Shown here one piece after another: positions 26,101-33,637 of a stretch of 64,000 bases of DNA. The stretch is from G965200765 sp965200765 (GTDB lineage Bacteria > Pseudomonadota > Gammaproteobacteria > Arenicellales > JAJDZL01): contig OZ241380.1 in the NCBI GenBank assembly GCA_965200765.1, positions 1,860,001 to 1,924,000 on the forward strand, read 5' to 3'. Under the pieces are notes generated by a model, which saw only the letters and a list, made by a program, of their open reading frames with translations, had not been told where the DNA came from and made no database searches. A program made the position numbers and the translations under genes. The first letter of the stretch is position 1. Every line of letters begins with the position of its first letter.

Positions 26101-26607
26101 TCCAGACGCTTCCTCAATGAATACACCGAAGTCCTCCGGCTTTGATTCCACAATTTGGCCGATCATTCCCTGCTCAATGATTGAATAGGAACGGGCACCG
26201 AAACCGGAACCGAGAAACAACTCGGTGACATCTTTGCGACGACAACGCGAGCCATTGATATAGTATTCGGATACTCCATCGCGCGTCAACACACGACGCA
26301 CTGAAATCTCTGCAAATCTGGACCACATCCCGGGAGCGCGGCCACCCAGGTTTTCGAATTTCAGTTCAACGCTGGCACGCCCGGCCGGTTTTCTTGAAAT
26401 AGAACCATTGAAAATTACATCTTCCAGTGTTTCGCTACGCAAACTCTTGGCAGACGACTCGCCCGCAACCCATCGAACCGCATCAATCACATTCGATTTG
26501 CCCGCGCCATTTGGCCCGACAACACCTGACATCTGACCGGGCACAAGAATGGTAATCGGGTCGACAAACGACTTGAAGCCTGCAACCTTGATGCTGACTA
26601 ATCGCAT
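23110..26607 (-). CDS. smc: Chromosome segregation protein SMC
   Basis: The protein has 1165 aa. Walker A is GPNGAGKSN at residues 31-39. Long coiled coils occupy about 170-500 and 680-1000 around a hinge near 510-640. The C-terminal ABC signature is LSGGEKALTAVALL and Walker B is ICLLDEIDAPLDD. SMC homodimers form rings with ScpAB that compact and segregate chromosomes; scpA and scpB are not in the window. Having smc rather than mukB, next to zipA and ligA, is the common arrangement in non-enteric gammaproteobacteria. The gene is first in the operon. Confidence 0.97.
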   Translation of the reverse strand: MRLVSIKVAGFKSFVDPITILVPGQMSGVVGPNGAGKSNVIDAVRWVAGESSAKSLRSETLEDVIFNGSISRKPAGRASVELKFENLGGRAPGMWSRFAEISVRRVLTRDGVSEYYINGSRCRRKDVTELFLGSGFGARSYSIIEQGMIGQIVESKPEDFGVFIEEASGISRFRDKRRETQSKIKSTRDNLDRLDDMRTEVESRLRRLKYQAGQAKKFQTLKAQEKNFKLQLQAYEWRKQTTQIGEMDGKRTSLELKKEERIAIVRSTEAKLEQARKAQLDVQEHASRVTLEQYQINAEISDVEHKIEEVRTNRKQSQQQLGELKDEIAKFERQVSERQAQTAIAQENMGQLKSLKKSMQEDLHMRRDVFDKQDAQLRQQTGKLQELEELLLKAVQQRESVRIKGEGVKHDLTNTQKAISACEQKIESNRKMKDSDELSLLEQAILDIGANCEELEKQSEQKDMQLFANRAERDQLLEDLESIRESSRDIRVSLLELENRLRPNVHENPKVQEWMAENQLQVARRLVETITVKNGWERALDRVLGERLSALCVEDLNSLALSANELSCMCLVENNTNANELPDRFETLAQHVQCESQAIRHLLAGVYVADSLSEALEQRTELKNNEFFVVEDGAMVGFNWFSAAVGEAGPVGVLEAEKLVKQYRKQVKQNDTEQEQAKDRIGQLKVEINELEQLGLDLRKSLTEKRRELTDAQKQLQDVQKKQLIGLNAVSQAEIEMNELTGQMETLLQQQGVLEEQLSAEVSNCDELFKSKGQLSESCESIRTQIRDTQAEMDRLVGDDHRFELDIQKLESECEADAHAIAELNQRINTAGETIKKLEAVLSSTPEIEKPLQENLDELINQREKKDDELQLARESVGDAEIKYKELDQRRLQEQMAVEDIKSSLSEVQAEISGLSAHCDSLCQNMKELGAEPAEVAEQLDENFEYETVSVKLQRLARKIEKAGAINLTAIEEYEDEKVRKEYMDSQYDDLFGALETLLNTIQKIDRESRKMFLETFEQVNENFQEIFPVLFNGGSAKLELEGEYPDNAGVRIYARPKGKRIHHIQALSGGEKALTAVALLLSFFKLNPSPICLLDEIDAPLDDENVIRLCENLRKLSETTQLMMITHNKITMESVDTLIGITMPEPNVSKLLSVNIEQAREFAA

Positions 26608-26678
26608 TTCATTTTCCTTTGCGATACTGGCTGAATCATTGCGAGTGAGCGATACTCAACAGTGTTCCTGAACAAACT

Positions 26679-27290
26679 TCAAGCCGGCAAATCGTAAGGT
26701 ACGGTTCGCTGAAATGAAGCCCGAACAGCAATCTCCTCGTACCAACGGCTCAAATTCGGTCGACCGGGGCGCCAGTCATCGTTCCCAAATCGAAAATCCA
26801 GATAACCCAGCGCACATCCGACAGTAATTTGTCCAATCGTGAAGCTACCGGCCAGCTCGTCAATTTCGCGTTCAAGAACGTCCAGCGACCGGTCGATAGC
26901 TGCTTTGAAACGCTGTCGTGCCGGATCATAGTGATAATTTTCGGGCCGCTTTCCCTCCATGACAGTCGCCACTGCAGCATCCAGAATGCCATCGCCAATG
27001 GCTTGTTGTCGAAGTGCAACAATGCGCGCTTCAAAATCATCCGGGAAGAATTTCTTCCCGCCCAAGTGATCCAAATATTCGCAAATCACCGGCGAGTCGA
27101 AAATCGTTTTGCCTGATTCCATATCCAATGCAGGAACTTTGCCAATCGGATTGGTTTCCGGCAAATTCGTGTCGGGTGCCCACGGAAATGTCATTTCGTT
27201 GTGGATCTGATCGTCCAGTCCTGACTCAATGGCCAGAACTGAAACTTTACGCACATAGGGCGAAGTTGTAGAGTAACGCAGTGTCAGCAT
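26679..27290 (-). CDS. Glutathione S-transferase family protein (YibF-like)
   Basis: The protein has 203 aa. The thioredoxin-like N-terminal domain starts MLTLRYSTTSPYVRKVSVLA, with the probable glutathione-activating Ser in TTSPY. GKVPALDMESGKTIFDSPVI contains the cis-Pro and the gamma-glutamyl-binding Asp-Ser pair. The C-terminal domain is helical (GQITVGCALGYLDFRFG). It resembles YibF-type bacterial GSTs of unknown substrate. It lies 71 bp upstream of smc on the same strand and diverges from dksA. Confidence 0.9.
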   Translation of the reverse strand: MLTLRYSTTSPYVRKVSVLAIESGLDDQIHNEMTFPWAPDTNLPETNPIGKVPALDMESGKTIFDSPVICEYLDHLGGKKFFPDDFEARIVALRQQAIGDGILDAAVATVMEGKRPENYHYDPARQRFKAAIDRSLDVLEREIDELAGSFTIGQITVGCALGYLDFRFGNDDWRPGRPNLSRWYEEIAVRASFQRTVPYDLPA

Positions 27291-27354
27291 GAATTCAATC
27301 TTTAACCAGTAAAATGTTCAAGTTTGCTCGCCACAAAATTCAAACAACAGATAG

Positions 27355-27383
27355 TTGAAATTTTTGTGGCGGTGTGGTATACA
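27355..27383 (+). promoter_or_regulatory. Sigma-70-type promoter for dksA
   Basis: TTGAAA at 27355-27360 (-35) and TATACA at 27378-27383 (-10) are separated by 17 bp, in the divergent gap upstream of dksA. The predicted transcript has a leader of about 65 bases. Confidence 0.6.
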
Positions 27384-27457
27384 AGCCTGTTTTCATTGTG
27401 TATCGTTTGATACCTGAATATTGTAATTGTCAACCCCTATATTTTACCCTAACGACC

Positions 27458-27895
27458 ATGGAAAATTCAAGCAATTTTGACCATGAAATTTCCGTACAGA
27501 TACCGGAATATCATCTTGTAGAAGGCGAAAAATACATGAATGCCAACCAGCGCAAGCACTTCACAAACTTGCTTGAATCATGGCGCCATGAACTATGCAA
27601 TGAAACGAACCAAACCGTACATACCTTGCAGGATGAAACCATCAATCATCCGGATTCCGTTGACCGCGCCAGTCAGGAAACCGACATGTCGATTGAATTG
27701 CGAAATCGGGATCGCGGTCGTCGTCTGCTTCGAAAAATAGACGAATCACTGCATAAAATCGAATCTGGCGATTATGGCTACTGTGAAGCCTGCGGCGTAG
27801 AAATCGGCATACGCAGACTTGAAGCCCGACCTACAGCAACGTTGTGCGTAGACTGCAAAACGCTCGCCGAGCTTCAGGAACGAAAGTCAGTTTGA
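27458..27895 (+). CDS. dksA: RNA polymerase-binding transcription factor DksA
   Basis: The protein has 145 aa. The N-terminal coiled coil carries DSVDRASQETD at its tip, including the acidic residues that reach into the RNA polymerase secondary channel. A four-Cys zinc finger follows (CEACG and CVDC). DksA works with ppGpp to reset rRNA and amino-acid gene transcription. The ATG at 27458 was chosen because family similarity begins near there; the upstream in-frame extension is unrelated. It is single and divergent from the GST gene. Confidence 0.94.
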   Translation: MENSSNFDHEISVQIPEYHLVEGEKYMNANQRKHFTNLLESWRHELCNETNQTVHTLQDETINHPDSVDRASQETDMSIELRNRDRGRRLLRKIDESLHKIESGDYGYCEACGVEIGIRRLEARPTATLCVDCKTLAELQERKSV

Positions 27896-27953
27896 ACCGC
27901 AGTAAAGCACTGCACACCATGCCGCCAACACTGTTGCATTTCAATATATCCGG

Positions 27954-29309
27954 TTGCTGTCCTTGCCGAATTCGTATGACCTCATCATAAGAGATAGTCA
28001 GGTTGCCTTGATTGATGGCGATATCATCGAAGCCGATATTGCCTGCAACCAAGGGAAAATCGTACGAATCGAACCTGCCATAGCAGGTGACTCCAAAGAA
28101 GAAATTCGCGCGTCGGGCAAGCTGGTGTTGCCTGGTGCAATTGATGCGCAAGTTCATTTTCGAGACCCGGGCGCCACGCACAAGGAAGATTTATTCAGTG
28201 GTTCCAGAGCGGCAGTTGCCGGCGGTGTCACCAGCTTTCTTGAAATGCCCAATACACAACCGCCCACGATCAACCAGCAAGCATTGGACAACAAACTGCA
28301 ACGGGCCGCCGAATGCTCGGTTGCAAACTATGGTTTCTTTATCGGTGCGACACCCGACAATCTGGACGAAATCAATCGTGTTGCACCAGTCTGTGGCATC
28401 AAAATCTTCATGGGATCCAGTACCGGCACTCTTCTCGTTCACAAAGATGAAGATCTTGAAAAAATCTTCCGCAACGGCACCCGATTGATCGCGGTACATG
28501 CGGAAAATGAACAATTGCTCCGGCAACGCAAGGAAGACTTTGCCGCCAACAGAAAACCACCTTGGCCGGTCAGTATGCATCCCTGGATTCGCGATGTGGA
28601 TTGTGCCATGCTCGCAACCAGCCAGGCAGTCGAACTTTCTCGACAGTATCATCGACGGTTGCATGTTCTTCATTTGACCAGCGCGCAGGAGGTTCATTAT
28701 CTGCGGAAGAACCGCACCGAAAAAATCACCGTGGAATGCACCCCGAATCATCTGTTCTTTACAGACAACGACTATGAAAATCTCGGTACACTGGTTCAAA
28801 TGAATCCGCCCGTTCGATCGATCGAGCACCAGCAAGAGCTATGGTCCGGTTTGCACGACGGAACGATTGACTTTATTGCCACTGACCATGCCCCGCATAC
28901 TTTGGAAGAAAAATCAAAACCGTATCCCGACTCACCTTCCGGCATGCCATGCGTGGAAACTTCACTGCCCCTGATGCTTACTGCCTGGAAATCGGAGCGA
29001 TGTTCCCTTGCTCAATTGCTGAAATGGATGTGCTGGGGTCCCGCAGAAGCATACCGGATCAAGCATAAGGGACAGATCAAAGAAGGCTACGACGCGGACC
29101 TTGCAGTCGTCAACGTCGACGACTATCGGGAAGTCAATAATCAAAACTTGTTCACTCGAGTCGGCTGGAGTCCCTACCATGGTCGCGCCCTGACCGGGTG
29201 GCCCGAGTGGACCGTAATCGGGGGAAGAATTGCCTACTCAAACGGAAAAATACATGAACAACATCGCGGTACTGCTATTCAGTTTGACAGCGATGCAAGT
29301 GCAGACTAG
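27954..29309 (+). CDS. pyrC: Dihydroorotase (amidohydrolase family, class I type)
   Basis: The protein has 451 aa. The metal-site strand reads LPGAIDAQVHFRDPGATHKED; further ligands are in AVHAENEQLL, LHVLHLTSAQ and FIATDHAPHT. EMPNTQPPT is the dihydroorotase substrate-loop signature. It would interconvert carbamoyl aspartate and dihydroorotate in pyrimidine synthesis. The first His of the usual HxH motif is Gln here. I believe a QxH form also occurs in some other dihydroorotases, so activity is likely, but an inactive partner of aspartate transcarbamoylase is possible. Translation is taken from TTG at 27954. It overlaps dtd by 4 bp tail to tail. Confidence 0.84.
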   Translation: MLSLPNSYDLIIRDSQVALIDGDIIEADIACNQGKIVRIEPAIAGDSKEEIRASGKLVLPGAIDAQVHFRDPGATHKEDLFSGSRAAVAGGVTSFLEMPNTQPPTINQQALDNKLQRAAECSVANYGFFIGATPDNLDEINRVAPVCGIKIFMGSSTGTLLVHKDEDLEKIFRNGTRLIAVHAENEQLLRQRKEDFAANRKPPWPVSMHPWIRDVDCAMLATSQAVELSRQYHRRLHVLHLTSAQEVHYLRKNRTEKITVECTPNHLFFTDNDYENLGTLVQMNPPVRSIEHQQELWSGLHDGTIDFIATDHAPHTLEEKSKPYPDSPSGMPCVETSLPLMLTAWKSERCSLAQLLKWMCWGPAEAYRIKHKGQIKEGYDADLAVVNVDDYREVNNQNLFTRVGWSPYHGRALTGWPEWTVIGGRIAYSNGKIHEQHRGTAIQFDSDASAD

Positions 29310-29764
29310 TGGTTCGGTGACGGCTCCCGGGACAACATGATGGTGAAAGGCCCGTCATTCACCAGCTCCACTTTCATATCAGCACCAAATATGCCGGTCT
29401 GAACGGGCTTGCCGAATACCTCTGCCAAAGATTTGACATACAGGTCAAACATGGTAGCCGCTTTGTTTGGTTCCATTGCAACAGTGAAATCCGGTCGGCG
29501 CCCGCGCGCTGTACCGGCATACAAGGTGAATTGTGGAACCGCAAGAATACCACCGCCAGTTTGCAGCACACTGTGCTGCAACTTGCCTTTGTCATCTGCA
29601 AAGATACGCAAATTCACGACTTTTTCTGCAAGTACGGCAACTTCCTTGTCACCGTCGCCAGCCGTAAATCCAACCAATAACAACAAACCTGAATCAATGG
29701 CGCCAACTGTGCTGCCGCTGACTTGCACGGAGGCCCGAAGGACTCGCTGTACAAGCACTCTCAT
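29306..29764 (-). CDS. dtd: D-aminoacyl-tRNA deacylase Dtd
   Basis: The protein has 152 aa. MRVLVQRVLRASVQVSG, VLQTGGGILAVPQFTLYA and the C-terminal NDGPFTIML (Gly-cis-Pro type motif) identify the Dtd fold. It hydrolyses D-amino acids from mischarged tRNA, protecting translation. This matters in a genome with the D-amino-acid cluster at 40-49 kb, although dtd itself is ubiquitous. It lies 23 bp downstream of pnp on the same strand and is probably the last gene of that operon. Confidence 0.95.
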   Translation of the reverse strand: MRVLVQRVLRASVQVSGSTVGAIDSGLLLLVGFTAGDGDKEVAVLAEKVVNLRIFADDKGKLQHSVLQTGGGILAVPQFTLYAGTARGRRPDFTVAMEPNKAATMFDLYVKSLAEVFGKPVQTGIFGADMKVELVNDGPFTIMLSREPSPNH

Positions 29765-29787
29765 TGTAATTCAGTGTATGTCAATAC

Positions 29788-31881
29788 TCAGACCACGGAC
29801 TCAATGGCTTTCATACTGAGTCGAATTCGGCCTTGCTTGTCGACATCAAGCACCTTGACCTTGACAACATCCCCTTCTTTCAAGACATCAGACACCTGAT
29901 TGACTCTCTCTCTGGAGATTTGCGAAATATGAACCAGTCCGTCGCGATTCGGCAATATATTTACAAACGCTCCAAAATCCATCAATTTCACCACCCGGCC
30001 CTGATAGACCATTCCAATTTCCACATCAGAAGTAATCTGTTTGATGCGTTCTTGCGCGGCCAAGCCAGCCGATTTGTTTACTGAAGCAATGCTGATTACT
30101 CCGTCATCGGAAACGTCAATCACGGCGCCGGTTTCTTCAGACATCGCACGAATCGTGGAACCGCCCTTGCCAATCACGTCCCGAATTTTCTGGGGACTGA
30201 TTTTCATTGTGATGATTCTCGGCGCATACTCGGACAACTCTTCTCGCGGTTCCGGCAGAACTTTGGCCATTTCATCCAGCACATGCAGACGCGCATCCCG
30301 GGCCTGCTCCAGTGCTTGACTCATGATTTCTTCCGTGATGCCTTCGATTTTGATGTCCATCTGCAACGCAGTAATTCCCCGCGCAGTGCCGGCAACCTTG
30401 AAGTCCATATCACCCAAATGGTCTTCGTCACCCAATATGTCAGTCAGAATAGTGAATTTATCCCCTTCCTTGATCAAGCCCATCGCGACTCCGGCGACCG
30501 GTGCAGAAATTTTCACGCCGGCATCCATAAGCGAAAGCGAAGTACCGCATACAGTCGCCATTGAGCTTGAACCATTCGATTCAGTGACTTCAGAAACCAC
30601 TCTCAAGACATATGGACTGTCAAAACGATCCGGCAATACTGGCACAATTGCACGCTTCGCCAATTTGCCATGGCCGACTTCCCGGCGCTTTGGCGACCCG
30701 ACGCGTCCGGTCTCGCCAACGCAAAACGGGGGAAAGTTGTAATGAAGCAAAAACGGGTCGCGATACTCGCCTTCCAAAGCATCAATGATTTGTGCATCGC
30801 GGTCGGTTCCCAAAGTAGTGATGACTATGGCTTGCGTCTCACCTCTTGTAAAAACAACTGAACCATGCGTTCTCGGAAAGGCCTGTGTTTGAATGTCAAT
30901 CGGGCGCACAGTCGTGGTATCCCGGCCATCAATTCGTGGCTTGCCTGACAGAATTCGACTGCGAACAATATCGGATTCAAGATTTTTGATTTGATCCGAA
31001 ACTTGCACTGTTTCCTGTTCAGTCGCAGTCTCGTCAAGCACTGCTTCCAGAATATCCTTGCGCAACTCATGCAGACGAGTCTGTCGAGCTGTTTTTTCGG
31101 TAATCTTGTATGCCGCCTGAAGCTTCCGCCGACCGGCATCACTGATCTTTTTGACCACCGCATCATCAATTTCTGTTGACTGCCATTTCCACTTGCTCTT
31201 GCCAGCCTGCTTTGCAAGGTCCTTGATCGCATTGACCGCTACCTGCAGTTCCTGATGACCGAAGGTCACTGCGTCTAGCATCTGGTCCTCGCTAAGCATG
31301 CGCGCTTCCGATTCAACCATTAAAACAGCACTTTCGGTTCCGGCAACAACCAAATCCAGTTGAGATTCTTTACTCAGTTCAGAAATTGTCGGATTTAGCA
31401 CATTGCAACCGTCAATGTAACCTACTCTTGCCGCACCAATCGGTCCATTGAACGGGATTCCTGAAATTTCAACTGCTGCGGATGCACCGAGCATAGCGAT
31501 GATATCCGGGTCAATATTTGGATCAATTGACATGACTGTGCAAATGATTTGAACTTCATTGAAGAAGTTTTTGGGGAATAGCGGTCGAAGGGGACGGTCA
31601 ATCAAACGGCACGTCAGAATTGCTTTTTCCGAGGGCCGACCTTCGCGTTTAAAAAAACCGCCAGGAATTTTCCCGGCGGCATAGGTTCGTTCTTCGTAAT
31701 CCACGGTTAGTGGTAAAAAACCAAAAACTCTCGCCTCTGATTCTGCCACTACAGTTACCAGCACGGAAGTGTCTCCCATGCTTGCCAGCACAGCACCAGT
31801 GGCCTGCTTGGCTATACGCCCAGTTTCCAGTCGCACCGTTTGGTTGCCGTACTGGAATTCTACTTCTGCGAAATTTTCCAT
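29788..31881 (-). CDS. pnp: Polyribonucleotide nucleotidyltransferase (PNPase)
   Basis: The protein has 697 aa. Two RNase PH-like domains (the first with KREGRPSEKAILTCRLIDRP, the second with SKPRIDGRDTTTVRPI-type residues near 320) flank an all-helical domain. KH (PQKIRDVIGKGGSTIRAMSE) and S1 (IGMVYQGRVVKLMDFGAFVN) RNA-binding domains follow. It degrades RNA 3' to 5' by phosphorolysis, often with RNase E. It follows rpsO by 35 bp as in E. coli. No separate terminator is obvious between them. Confidence 0.97.
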   Translation of the reverse strand: MENFAEVEFQYGNQTVRLETGRIAKQATGAVLASMGDTSVLVTVVAESEARVFGFLPLTVDYEERTYAAGKIPGGFFKREGRPSEKAILTCRLIDRPLRPLFPKNFFNEVQIICTVMSIDPNIDPDIIAMLGASAAVEISGIPFNGPIGAARVGYIDGCNVLNPTISELSKESQLDLVVAGTESAVLMVESEARMLSEDQMLDAVTFGHQELQVAVNAIKDLAKQAGKSKWKWQSTEIDDAVVKKISDAGRRKLQAAYKITEKTARQTRLHELRKDILEAVLDETATEQETVQVSDQIKNLESDIVRSRILSGKPRIDGRDTTTVRPIDIQTQAFPRTHGSVVFTRGETQAIVITTLGTDRDAQIIDALEGEYRDPFLLHYNFPPFCVGETGRVGSPKRREVGHGKLAKRAIVPVLPDRFDSPYVLRVVSEVTESNGSSSMATVCGTSLSLMDAGVKISAPVAGVAMGLIKEGDKFTILTDILGDEDHLGDMDFKVAGTARGITALQMDIKIEGITEEIMSQALEQARDARLHVLDEMAKVLPEPREELSEYAPRIITMKISPQKIRDVIGKGGSTIRAMSEETGAVIDVSDDGVISIASVNKSAGLAAQERIKQITSDVEIGMVYQGRVVKLMDFGAFVNILPNRDGLVHISQISRERVNQVSDVLKEGDVVKVKVLDVDKQGRIRLSMKAIESVV

Positions 31882-31916
31882 TAAATTAATTTTCCTGCTG
31901 TTTTGGCGAAGACCGA

Positions 31917-32186
31917 CTACTTCCGTAGACCGAGCCTCGCGATGACTTCCCGATACTTGTCGGGATTGACTGACTTCATATAATCCAGCAACTTCCGGCG
32001 GCGATTCACCATGCGAAGCAAGCCTTGCCGAGAATGATGGTCATGCTTGTGCGTCTTGAAATGATCGGTCAAACCCTTGATTCGCTCCGTCAGCAACGCA
32101 ACTTGAACTTCCGGAGAACCGGTGTCCTTTTCATTTCGCCGAAAATCGGCTGAAATTCTTTCCTTTTCTGTAACTGTTAACGCCAT
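31917..32186 (-). CDS. rpsO: 30S ribosomal protein S15
   Basis: The protein has 89 aa, exactly the usual length. Signature segments are DTGSPEVQVALLTERI, HKHDHHSRQGLLRMVNRRRK and YREVIARLGLRK. S15 binds the central domain of 16S rRNA early in small-subunit assembly. It sits between truB and pnp as in other gammaproteobacteria. In E. coli it represses its own translation through a leader pseudoknot; the 124 bp upstream here could host similar control, but I did not establish a fold. Confidence 0.97.
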   Translation of the reverse strand: MALTVTEKERISADFRRNEKDTGSPEVQVALLTERIKGLTDHFKTHKHDHHSRQGLLRMVNRRRKLLDYMKSVNPDKYREVIARLGLRK

Positions 32187-32310
32187 GTTGATGTACTCAT
32201 TGTTGGTTGGTTCAATGCAACTCCTGAATCATTGATATGTGTTACTGTTCAAACTCCAAATTGAAAACAAATTACCTGTCTATCATATACGAGAATGTAC
32301 GACAAACAGG

Positions 32311-33222
32311 TTAATTTGTGTGAAAAAGTCGTTTCGGTGCCACGCGCCCGTCACCAAGCGAAGTGCCAAGCCCCAAAAATCCTGCCGAACCTTCATACAG
32401 CCTGACAACTCCTTCAGTCGGCAGATCACTGGCGCGCACAACTTGACCTCTGCACAAATAGTAGGCCGCATCAGAAGTCAAGTTCACTTTCGGCAAGTGT
32501 GCCAGTGCTTCGTCTCCCGGAATCAGCAGTTTTCTGCGCTCCGAAACAGTCTGCATGCCTTCCAATTCTTCCAGTGTAACGCTATCGTCAATTTGCAAGT
32601 GGCCAACCCCAAGCCGGCGTAATGATTCGACATGCGCACCGCAATTCAGCAATTCCCCGAATTCGTGTGCCAGCACCCGCACATAGAAACCGCTCGAACA
32701 ATGCAAATCAATTTCAACATGGCGGTCCTGAAAACTGAGCAAATTCAATTCATAAACTTTCACGTTACGGGGTTCACGCGGCATTTCAATGCCTTTTCGG
32801 GCATATTTGTAAAGTCGTTTGCCCTGCACCTTCACCGCTGAATACATCGGCGGTGTTTGCGCATATTCACCGACGAATGTTTTCAGCGCCTTGCGTACCT
32901 TGCGTTTGGTCACGCGCACCTCGCGAACGGAAGTCACCTTCCCTTCCCGGTCGCCGCTATCCGTCGATTCACCCAGGCGCACAGTAGTCAAGTATCGTTT
33001 GTTCGAATTCAGGAAATAGCCGGCAACCTTGGTTGCTTCTCCAAAGCACAGCGGCAACAATCCGGTAGCAATCGGGTCCAGACTGCCGGTGTGGCCACCC
33101 TTTCGAGTTGCCAGCAACGACTTCGCCTTGCCCAGCACCTGAGTGGATGACCAACCTTCCGACTTGTCCAGCAACAACACACCGTTGGCATCTTTGACCT
33201 GTTCTGTTCGCACCTTGCTCAT
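32311..33222 (-). CDS. truB: tRNA pseudouridine(55) synthase TruB
   Basis: The protein has 303 aa. GVLLLDKSEGWSSTQVL, the catalytic Asp in GGHTGSLDPIATGLLPLCFG, and YAQTPPMYSAVKVQGKRLYKYARKG are TruB hallmarks. A PUA-like C-terminus follows (EGVVRLYEGSAGFLGLGTSL). It makes the T-loop pseudouridine of tRNAs. Its ATG overlaps the rbfA stop (ATGA), so translation is coupled to rbfA, which appears frameshifted. Confidence 0.96.
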   Translation of the reverse strand: MSKVRTEQVKDANGVLLLDKSEGWSSTQVLGKAKSLLATRKGGHTGSLDPIATGLLPLCFGEATKVAGYFLNSNKRYLTTVRLGESTDSGDREGKVTSVREVRVTKRKVRKALKTFVGEYAQTPPMYSAVKVQGKRLYKYARKGIEMPREPRNVKVYELNLLSFQDRHVEIDLHCSSGFYVRVLAHEFGELLNCGAHVESLRRLGVGHLQIDDSVTLEELEGMQTVSERRKLLIPGDEALAHLPKVNLTSDAAYYLCRGQVVRASDLPTEGVVRLYEGSAGFLGLGTSLGDGRVAPKRLFHTN

Positions 33223-33595
33223 GATTGTTCTTTGGTAGCGGAGACCTTGTCAATCAACTTCATGACCTGTTCGCTATGCGCCAGAAATTGATCAGAGTAA
33301 AACTGCACAGCCGGGGTGGATTTCATCTTCAGCCGACTTCCAAGCAGTTTGCGAATGTAGGGAGCAGCATGATTCAGCGTATTGACCGAATCCTGCAATT
33401 CTTGCCCGGGACCGGAGCCAAATACAAACACCTTGGCGGTTTTCAGATCCTTTGACATTTCGATTTCAGTAATGGTTACCATCCCGATTCTGGGTCAGAC
33501 AGCTCTTTCAGCATGATTTGGGTGAGTTCGCGTTGCACCAGCGATGCAACTCTCCGCGTCCGATCAACACCAGTTGATGATCTGCTATGCTCCAT
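33219..33595 (-). pseudogene. rbfA: Ribosome-binding factor A, split by an apparent -1 frameshift
   Basis: RbfA is normally one chain of about 120-135 aa needed for 16S rRNA maturation. Here an ATG at 33595 opens a 39-aa frame with the RbfA N-terminus (TRRVASLVQRELTQIMLKEL, DPES). It stops at TAA 33476-33478. The rest (MVTITEIEMSKDLKTAKVFV and onward, 87 aa) lies in another frame from the ATG at 33482. Joining the two at the overlap GGATGGTAA by stepping back one base restores a normal-length RbfA, so one base seems missing. Possible causes are a sequencing error, a real mutation, or two overlapping coding units using the ATGGTAA junction. No slippery heptamer is seen. The 3' end overlaps truB by 4 bp. 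Confidence 0.85.
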
Positions 33596-33637
33596 CCCTA
33601 TCTCTGTGTGTGAAACTGTGTTCCTGCAAATTCCCCG

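Noticed and set aside
33470..33490. Programmed -1 ribosomal frameshift in rbfA
   Set aside because: No slippery heptamer precedes the junction and no stimulatory hairpin was evident. RbfA is not known to use recoding. A base deletion or read error is simpler.
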